From NCBI GenBank assembly GCA_021791235.1, contig JAJYXA010000164.1:1-9829 (forward strand): a stretch of DNA of 9,829 nt, read 5' to 3'. Positions within the stretch are counted from its first letter, which is position 1. The number at the start of each line of letters is the position of its first letter. A program made the position numbers and the translations under genes. The notes under the pieces are model-generated. The model did no database searches and had not been told where the DNA came from. It worked only from the letters and a program-made list of their open reading frames with translations. Shown here in pieces: positions 6,390 through 9,829 of the stretch. This DNA is from Pseudomonadota bacterium (GTDB taxonomy: Bacteria > Pseudomonadota > Gammaproteobacteria > Burkholderiales > Thiobacillaceae).

Positions 6390-6818
6390 TTAGCGCGGCT
6401 TGCTGTCCGGATTCGGGCGCAGCCTGCCTTGCAGGTCGAGCACGCTGGCGGGGCCGACCGGCTTTTGCCGGTCGGCGAGCAACTGCAGCGCCTGATGAAA
6501 TTCGCCGGGCAGGCGCTTCATGGTTTCGGCCGCTTGCGGCAGGTAATGCACCACCTCGAACGGTACCCGCTCGTCGAGCGACGCACGCGCCTGCGGGCGG
6601 AAATGCTGCCACGCCAGTTCGACCCAGGCCTTGTTCTGTCCGTCGACGAAGATGAATTCCTCCGCATCCAGCACCGCCATGTACTGCAGGCCGCGGATCG
6701 GCACGAACAGGCACTGGCCGGCGCGTGCCAGCAGGGTGTGCGCCAGATTGTACGTGGCGGCGGGAAGAAAGGCGGGCAGCCGCGCTACTTCCTGTTCGCG
6801 ATAAAAACGCTCTTCCAT
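6390..6818 (-). CDS. Conserved hypothetical protein
   Basis: 142 aa, soluble, with no signal peptide or membrane segment. The middle (about 36-70) reads as short strands: LFVPIRGLQYMAVLDAEEF, then IFVDGQ, and a Trp-rich stretch KAWVELAWQHF. Residues 85-92 (VPFEVVHYL) look like another strand. The C-terminus is polar and Pro/Arg-rich. I do not recognise a domain with confidence. ATG 6818 is kept because the reading frame and composition hold from there; AAAGGG lies about 16 nt upstream, too far to be convincing, so the start is uncertain. It is convergent with the Usp-like gene and divergent from the thioredoxin gene. The coding sequence contains a perfect 10-bp palindrome near its 3' end. Confidence 0.75.
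   Translation of the reverse strand: MEERFYREQEVARLPAFLPAATYNLAHTLLARAGQCLFVPIRGLQYMAVLDAEEFIFVDGQNKAWVELAWQHFRPQARASLDERVPFEVVHYLPQAAETMKRLPGEFHQALQLLADRQKPVGPASVLDLQGRLRPNPDSKPR
6453..6476. repeat. Perfect 10-bp inverted repeat inside the hypothetical gene
   Basis: GCCGACCGGC (6453-6462), loop TTTT, then GCCGGTCGGC (6467-6476). It codes for residues near LADRQKPVGPA of the hypothetical protein. No T-run follows on either strand, so it is not an obvious intrinsic terminator, though a stable hairpin here could help separate the convergent transcripts. Confidence 0.6.
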
Positions 6819-6955
6819 GGCATAACGTTAGCAGCCCTTTGCCCTCCCGGTTAAGCATTTTTGTACGGTGCGCGCTGTCCAATCCGGCCGGCACAAGCCG
6901 GAAAGGCCCGCCGTTGAGGCACAATAGGCGCGCAATGACTCCGTTCTGCAATCCC
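6819..6955. promoter_or_regulatory. Divergent promoter region, hypothetical gene / thioredoxin
   Basis: This 137-bp gap holds a 6-bp hairpin TCCGGC...GCCGGA (6883-6888 / 6897-6902) and a -10-like CACAAT (6920-6925) ahead of the thioredoxin gene. No clear -35 is placed 16-18 bp upstream. With that -10, transcription would begin near 6932, giving an almost leaderless mRNA if ATG 6935 is used, or a leader of about 24 nt for ATG 6956. Confidence 0.35.
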
Positions 6956-7327
6956 ATGACCGACACTCACGCCGCCCATGCGACGGGCCTGATTTTCGAT
7001 ACCCATCTGGAACACTTCGAGCGCGACGTGATCGAGGCTTCGCACACCCGGCCGATCCTGGTCGACTTCTGGGCCGACTGGTGCCCGCCCTGCCGTGCGC
7101 TGACGCCGGTGCTGGAGCGCCTCATCGCCCATCACGCCGGCAAAATCCGCATGGCCAAGGTCGAAGTCGACGAAGGCGCCAACATGAAGCTCGCCGGGCG
7201 CTACGGCCTGCGCGGTTTTCCCACCGTGCTGCTGTTCGTCGAGGGCGAGATCGTCGGGCGCTTTTCCAGCGCCAAGCCGGAACACTGGGTGCGCGAGTTC
7301 ATCGCCGGGCACACGGACCTTGGCTGA
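6956..7327 (+). CDS. Thioredoxin-family protein with CPPC active site
   Basis: 123 aa, one thioredoxin domain with a short N-terminal extension. The strand ILVDFWADWCPPCRALTPV (34-52) gives the buried Asp D37 and active site W42-C43-P44-P45-C46. The cis-proline loop is RGFPT with P89, and the C-terminal strand and helix VLLFVEGEIVG to HWVREFIAG complete the fold. The N-terminal phrasing (LIFDTHLEHFERDVIE) resembles the thioredoxin domain of YbbN/CnoX, but there is no TPR region, so it is not a full-length YbbN. CPPC instead of CGPC is unusual for thioredoxin and should shift the redox potential. No signal peptide: cytoplasmic. ATG 6935 in the same frame would add seven residues; I prefer 6956 but the choice is open. 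The PIN-domain gene overlaps its end by 8 nt. Confidence 0.9.
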   Translation: MTDTHAAHATGLIFDTHLEHFERDVIEASHTRPILVDFWADWCPPCRALTPVLERLIAHHAGKIRMAKVEVDEGANMKLAGRYGLRGFPTVLLFVEGEIVGRFSSAKPEHWVREFIAGHTDLG

Positions 7328-7799
7328 ACCGCTGTGGGTGCTCGACACCAACGTGGTGCTCGACCTGCTGCATTTCGACGACGCGGCCGCACGGCCCTTG
7401 CGCCACGCGCTGGAAGACGGGCGTGTGCGCTGCGCGGTGACGGACAGCACACTGGAGGAATGGCGGCGCGTGCTTTCCTATCCCGAATTCGCCCTGGATC
7501 CGGCGCGGCAGGCATCGCTGTTCGCGCGCTATCAAGCCCTGTCGGTGATGGCGGATGCGGTTGGGGCGTGCGCCGGGCTGCCCCACAAGGGGACTCCGAT
7601 CCACTACGGGCTGAAGCCCGTGTGGAGTCGTATGCCGCGCTGCAGCGACCCCGACGACCGGAAATTCGTCGAACTGGCTGCGGCAAGCGGGGCGCAGGGG
7701 CTGGTCAGCAAGGACCGCGCGCTGCTCAGGCTGCGTCGACGCTGCGCGCCGCGATTCCGGATCATGAACCCGGCCGAGGCGGTGCGCTGGCTGGGCTGA
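7320..7799 (+). CDS. PIN-domain ribonuclease-like protein (COG1569-type)
   Basis: 159 aa from a TTG at 7320, overlapping the thioredoxin stop (7325-7327); no better start lies near, since LWVLDTN must be included. The acidic residues of PIN nucleases are present: D9 in VLDTN, E46/E47 in TLEEWRRVL, D110-D113 in SDPDDRKFVELA, and D132 in LVSKDRALL. That pattern fits Mg2+-dependent RNA cleavage by the COG1569 group, often annotated as putative toxin components. No antitoxin-sized gene is found next to it: upstream is thioredoxin and downstream is intergenic DNA and an IS. So it is either a solitary toxin homologue or a housekeeping RNA-processing protein. Overlap with thioredoxin implies coupled translation. 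Confidence 0.85.
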   Translation: MAEPLWVLDTNVVLDLLHFDDAAARPLRHALEDGRVRCAVTDSTLEEWRRVLSYPEFALDPARQASLFARYQALSVMADAVGACAGLPHKGTPIHYGLKPVWSRMPRCSDPDDRKFVELAAASGAQGLVSKDRALLRLRRRCAPRFRIMNPAEAVRWLG

Positions 7800-7932
7800 T
7801 CTTGGGTAAAAAGCTTGGCCGCAGAGGCTTTCCCAATGGGTTTGAACCTGCAATGTCTCAATGGCTTAGGTTGTTTTGCCTCTGTTTTCTTCGTGTCCCA
7901 AGGGATACCGTCCCTTCGGGACATATCTTCGT
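7800..7932. other. Non-coding stretch between PIN gene and IS, lower G+C
   Basis: No credible gene. It opens with an imperfect hairpin (TTGGG..AAAGC, 7802-7814, with GCTTTCCCAA, 7827-7836) that lacks a T-run. The composition is visibly more AT-rich than the genes to the left, especially 7860-7895. Together with the repeat at 7888-7933 it looks like accessory or junk spacer DNA. No remnant of the P-type ATPase broken on the other side of the IS is recognisable here. Confidence 0.5.
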
Positions 7933-7933
7933 G
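7888..7933. repeat. Palindrome flanked by 8-bp direct repeats at the IS left edge
   Basis: TCTTCGTG occurs at 7888-7895 and again at 7926-7933. Between and partly overlapping them is a hairpin, TGTCCCAAGGGA (7894-7905) with TCCCTTCGGGACA (7911-7923), 12 bp with a single-base bulge and a 5-nt loop. On the minus strand the direct repeat reads CACGAAGA, reminiscent of ACGAAG-containing dispersed repeats in environmental proteobacteria; that resemblance is from memory only. Confidence 0.5.
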
Positions 7934-7939
7934 GTTGCT

Positions 7940-7962
7940 TCTTTTGAATTTCGAGTGGGTAA
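7940..7962 (+). repeat. Left terminal inverted repeat of the ISL3 element
   Basis: TCTTTTGAATTTCGAGTGGG followed by TAA. Compared with the complement of 9418-9396 it differs only at the central TTT (AAA on the right) and at one base near the inner end, so 19 of 23 positions match. Confidence 0.75.
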
Positions 7963-7994
7963 CGATGAGCTGAGGGGGTAGTCCGAGGCCGGGG

Positions 7995-8033
7995 GTCAAG
8001 GGTGGGCGAAGCCCGGCGAAGCGCACCCTTGAC
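7995..8033. repeat. 10-bp perfect inverted repeat inside the IS leader
   Basis: GTCAAGGGTG (7995-8004) with CACCCTTGAC (8024-8033). The 19-nt loop contains two direct copies of GGCGAAGC (8005-8012 and 8015-8022), so it is a structured unit rather than random GC-rich sequence. Upstream of the transposase, no coding sense. Confidence 0.65.
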
Positions 8034-8057
8034 GCCTGGAATCGGGCGATACGCTGT

Positions 8058-8098
8058 TCCATGGCTGGATGCAGCGGGGTTGTGCATCCAGCCATGGA
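8058..8098. repeat. 16-bp perfect inverted repeat upstream of the transposase
   Basis: TCCATGGCTGGATGCA (8058-8073), 9-nt loop GCGGGGTTG, then TGCATCCAGCCATGGA (8083-8098). No mismatches. No T-run follows, so it is not a plain terminator. It lies 73 bp before the transposase ATG and could shield the transposase from read-through transcription or be a protein-binding site. Confidence 0.7.
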
Positions 8099-8171
8099 TA
8101 CCCGAGCGGCGGTCGGTGAAACGAGTGCGCGAGTAAAATGCGGGCCCCTGTGAAACGTGAGTGACCGCGAC

Positions 8172-9398
8172 ATGACCACCAAGTTGTTCGAAACCGCCCT
8201 GGGCATTGCCGCCCCGTGGTACATCAACGGGATCGCGTTCGACGTCGAGAAGAAGACGCTGGCGATCCATGTCGATTTTGTCGCCGGCAGCCGCTTTGCC
8301 TTGCCTGGTGTGGAAGGCGCGCATCCTGCTCACGACACCGTGACCAAGCGTTATCGGCATCTGAACTTCTTCCAGCACGAGTGCCATCTGGAGGTTCGGG
8401 TGCCGCGCGTGCGCCTGCCCGATGGCGGCATTCGGCAGGTCGAACCCGATTGGGCCGGACGGCTGGCCGGCTTTACCCTGCTCTTCGAGGCGCTGATCAT
8501 GGCGATGTGCCGGGAAATGACCTTCGCGGCGGTATCCCGGCTGGTGGGCTTGTCCTGGCATCAGGTCGTCGCGATCTGCAAGCGCTATGTCAATCTGGGG
8601 CTGGCGCAGGCCGACTTCTCCGCAGTCAAACGGCCGGCTGCGGATGAAACCTCGAAGGCCCGCGGACATGACTACATCACCTTAGCGGCCGATGCCGACC
8701 TGCACCGGGTGCTGTTCGTCACCGAAGGGCGGGATGCCGAAACGATCAAGGCATTCGCTACCGACTTCACCGCCCACGGCGGTGATCCTGAAGCCGTCGA
8801 GTCGATTTCCATCGACATGTCGCCCGCCTTCATCAAGGGCGTGACCGAGCATCTGCCCAACGCCCAAATCACCTTCGACAAGTTTCACGTCATCGCCCAT
8901 GCCAACGTCGCCGTCGACAAGACCCGGCGCATCGAACAGAAAACCGATCCGAGCCTCAAGGGCTTGCGCTGGAAGCTCCTGCGCGATCGCGGCGATCTCA
9001 TGCCGGATGCCCGTGCCGATCCGGACGCGCTCATCGCGCAAGCAACCACCAAACGCACGGCCCGCGCATGGCTCTACAAGGAGCAACTGCGCGAAATCAT
9101 GGAGCGCAAGCAGGTCGATGTCGTCCGCGGCATGCTGACGCAATGGGCCACCAACGTGATGCGATCGAAAGTCGAACCCATGAAGGAGGTAGCCAGGATG
9201 ATCCGCAGTCATATCGAGGGTATCGTCGCCTGGACCCAGACGCGCCAGACCAACGGCTCCCTCGAAGCCATCAACGGCCTGTTCCAGGCCGCCAAGCGCA
9301 AGGCACGCGGCTATGGCAGTTTCTCCACCATTCGAACCGTCGTCTTTCTCCTCGCCGGCAAGCTCGACTTCTCCAGAATCAACCCACATGCCGCTTAA
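8172..9398 (+). CDS. ISL3-family transposase
   Basis: 408 aa from ATG 8172 (GTG 8157 would add five residues, giving 413; neither has a strong ribosome site). A -10-like TAAAAT lies at 8134-8139 without a matching -35. Numbering from the GTG, the DDE core is recognisable: D163 in ADETSKARGHDYITL, D220 in SIDMSPAFIKGV, D241 in FDKFHVIAHA, and E370 in QTNGSLEAINGLFQAAK; the end GYGSFSTIRTVVFLLAGKLDF is typical of the family. The N-terminal region that is a Cys4-type zinc finger in many ISL3 transposases is present in outline (RYRHLNFFQHECHLEVRVPR, 65-84), but the expected Cys pairs read LPGV (49-52) and LPDG (87-90), so metal binding is lost. The stop TAA lies within the right terminal repeat. 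No frameshift; probably intact. Confidence 0.93.
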   Translation: MTTKLFETALGIAAPWYINGIAFDVEKKTLAIHVDFVAGSRFALPGVEGAHPAHDTVTKRYRHLNFFQHECHLEVRVPRVRLPDGGIRQVEPDWAGRLAGFTLLFEALIMAMCREMTFAAVSRLVGLSWHQVVAICKRYVNLGLAQADFSAVKRPAADETSKARGHDYITLAADADLHRVLFVTEGRDAETIKAFATDFTAHGGDPEAVESISIDMSPAFIKGVTEHLPNAQITFDKFHVIAHANVAVDKTRRIEQKTDPSLKGLRWKLLRDRGDLMPDARADPDALIAQATTKRTARAWLYKEQLREIMERKQVDVVRGMLTQWATNVMRSKVEPMKEVARMIRSHIEGIVAWTQTRQTNGSLEAINGLFQAAKRKARGYGSFSTIRTVVFLLAGKLDFSRINPHAA

Positions 9399-9418
9399 CC
9401 CACTCGTTTTTCAAAAGA
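9396..9418 (-). repeat. Right terminal inverted repeat of the ISL3 element
   Basis: Read on the minus strand: TCTTTTGAAAAACGAGTGGG then TTA. It pairs with 7940-7962 with 19 of 23 matches. It includes the transposase stop codon. Confidence 0.75.
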
Positions 9419-9425
9419 CAAAAAC

Positions 9426-9586
9426 AAATGCAGGCACAGGCGGGCGCTGCCGTCCTCGCGGATAACGTGCACCTTCTCCAACCCTTCGGCCTGGAGCAAT
9501 TCCGTCAGCCGCCCCACGCAGGCGTCGCGCACGTCGGAGACATCCGGCAAGGCTAGGGACAGGTCCAGCTTCAGTTTTTCAGCCAT
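9426..9586 (-). pseudogene. N-terminal fragment of a heavy-metal P-type ATPase, cut by the IS
   Basis: The start is real: AAGGAG (9594-9599 complement) sits 7 nt before ATG 9586. The first 53 residues (MAEKLKLDLSLALPDVSDVR, then DACVGRLTELLQ, and ARLCLH at 48-53) match, as I recognise it, the degenerate ferredoxin-like N-terminal domain of P1B-type ATPases, with a lone Cys in DACVGRL instead of the CxxC of true HMA domains. After LCLH the frame runs into IS sequence, adding ten foreign residues ending FEKRVG and a TAA at 9395-9397. The catalytic domains (DKTGT, TM helices) are missing and not present left of the IS. Non-functional as a pump. It lies 70 nt downstream of the end of another P-type ATPase gene on the same strand. 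Confidence 0.7.
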
Positions 9587-9656
9587 GCTGCTGCTCCTTG
9601 GAACTAATTGATTACAGCGGAGGCGATGGGGGCTTGCAGAATTGCGTTATTGAGAT

Positions 9657-9829
9657 TCAGGCCCCATCAATCCGAACGCGCAGCAATTTGGCGGAGTTCA
9701 AAAACACCAGAACATCCGGTCCCAGATGCAGAAAGGCGGCTTGGATAGGGCCAATCCAGCCCATCAGCGCCGCCGTGATACCCAACACATGGACTACGCC
9801 AACGCCCACAAATAAATTCTCTTGAATCG
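9657..9829 (-). CDS. Heavy-metal (P1B) P-type ATPase, C-terminal end only
   Basis: The gene enters from the right edge; the visible part is the last ~56 codons, ending with TGA at 9657-9659. The translation QENLFVGVGVVHVLGITAAL, MGWIGPIQAAFLHLGPDVLV, FFNSAKLLRVRIDGA is the final membrane-helix pair of P1B ATPases; NSxKLL matches the usual N-x-L-R-L-L ending. At the position of the metal-binding Asp of ZntA-type pumps the residue is His (LHLGPD), closer to the HEGGT of cobalt-type P1B-4 pumps, though not identical, so the metal is undetermined. By my count this part is about 55% G+C, lower than the genes on the left, which may indicate a different origin. Followed after 70 nt by the broken second ATPase. 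Confidence 0.8.
   Translation of the reverse strand, partial: IQENLFVGVGVVHVLGITAALMGWIGPIQAAFLHLGPDVLVFLNSAKLLRVRIDGA

Larger units (their letters stand above)
7933..9425 (+). mobile_element. ISL3-family insertion sequence (boundaries approximate)
   Basis: About 1.49 kb, a normal size for ISL3 elements, with one transposase gene. The ends are defined by terminal inverted repeats: TCTTTTGAA, 3 mismatches, CGAGTGGGT at 7940-7960, and the same on the opposite strand at 9418-9398. The outermost few bases match poorly (G-TT----TC alignment from 7933/9425), so each boundary is uncertain by several bases. The left end lies in non-coding DNA; the right end cuts a P-type ATPase gene. No 8-bp target duplication, expected for ISL3, can be seen for any boundary choice I tried. 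Roughly 190 bp with two strong palindromes separate the left repeat from the transposase. Confidence 0.8.

Noticed and set aside
7830..7860. tRNA-like T-arm phrase on the minus strand (GGTTCAAACCC)
   Set aside because: No matching stem, acceptor arm or anticodon arm around it.
7919..7940. Possible 8-bp target duplication of the IS
   Set aside because: Compared several boundary choices with the bases right of 9418-9433; no 8-mer matches.
9598..9825. Plus-strand open frame of 75 codons at the right edge
   Set aside because: It is the complement of the P-type ATPase C-terminus, which is a clear family match on the minus strand.
1..9829. CRISPR array, rRNA or riboswitch
   Set aside because: No regularly spaced repeat-spacer pattern, no rRNA-like stretch, and no aptamer I could recognise.

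Overview
The window is GC-rich DNA (roughly 65% G+C by eye, with third-codon-position bias towards G/C) that looks like a chromosomal segment of a betaproteobacterium, plausibly a sulfur-oxidising or otherwise chemolithotrophic one of the Thiobacillus/Hydrogenophilales kind. That guess rests on protein flavour and on two sulfur-oxyanion-type transporter families sitting together. No rRNA, tRNA or CRISPR array was seen.

Region 1 (1-6363) is one divergent block. On the minus strand, reading leftwards, lie a two-segment small membrane protein, a TauE/SafE-family exporter and a universal stress protein (Usp) cut by the window edge. On the plus strand lie an OmpR/PhoB-type response regulator, its overlapping sensor histidine kinase, a SulP-family anion transporter with a STAS domain, and a second, degenerate Usp whose start overlaps the SulP stop. 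So a two-component system sits between two transporter-plus-Usp pairs. The gap between kinase and SulP holds three 7-bp direct repeats with exact 11-bp spacing, the layout used by PhoB/OmpR-type regulators. It also holds an 11-bp perfect inverted repeat whose right arm touches the SulP start codon. A weaker two-copy version of the repeat lies in the divergent promoter region. My inference is that the two-component system controls one or both transporter arms; the ligand and the transported anion are not known from sequence.

Region 2 (6390-7799) holds housekeeping-like small genes: a minus-strand conserved hypothetical protein, a divergent single-domain thioredoxin with a CPPC active site, and a PIN-domain nuclease (TTG start, 8-nt overlap with the thioredoxin) with no antitoxin beside it.

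Region 3 (7800-9829) is accessory. An ISL3-family insertion sequence (about 1.5 kb, approx. 7933-9425) has recognisable terminal inverted repeats, two long internal palindromes upstream of its transposase, and no visible 8-bp target duplication. Its right end interrupts, on the minus strand, the N-terminus of a heavy-metal P-type ATPase. The rest of that gene is not found on the other side, which points to an IS-associated deletion or rearrangement. At the right edge is the C-terminal end of another heavy-metal P-type ATPase on the same strand, so the locus probably held tandem metal-efflux ATPases before the IS arrived.
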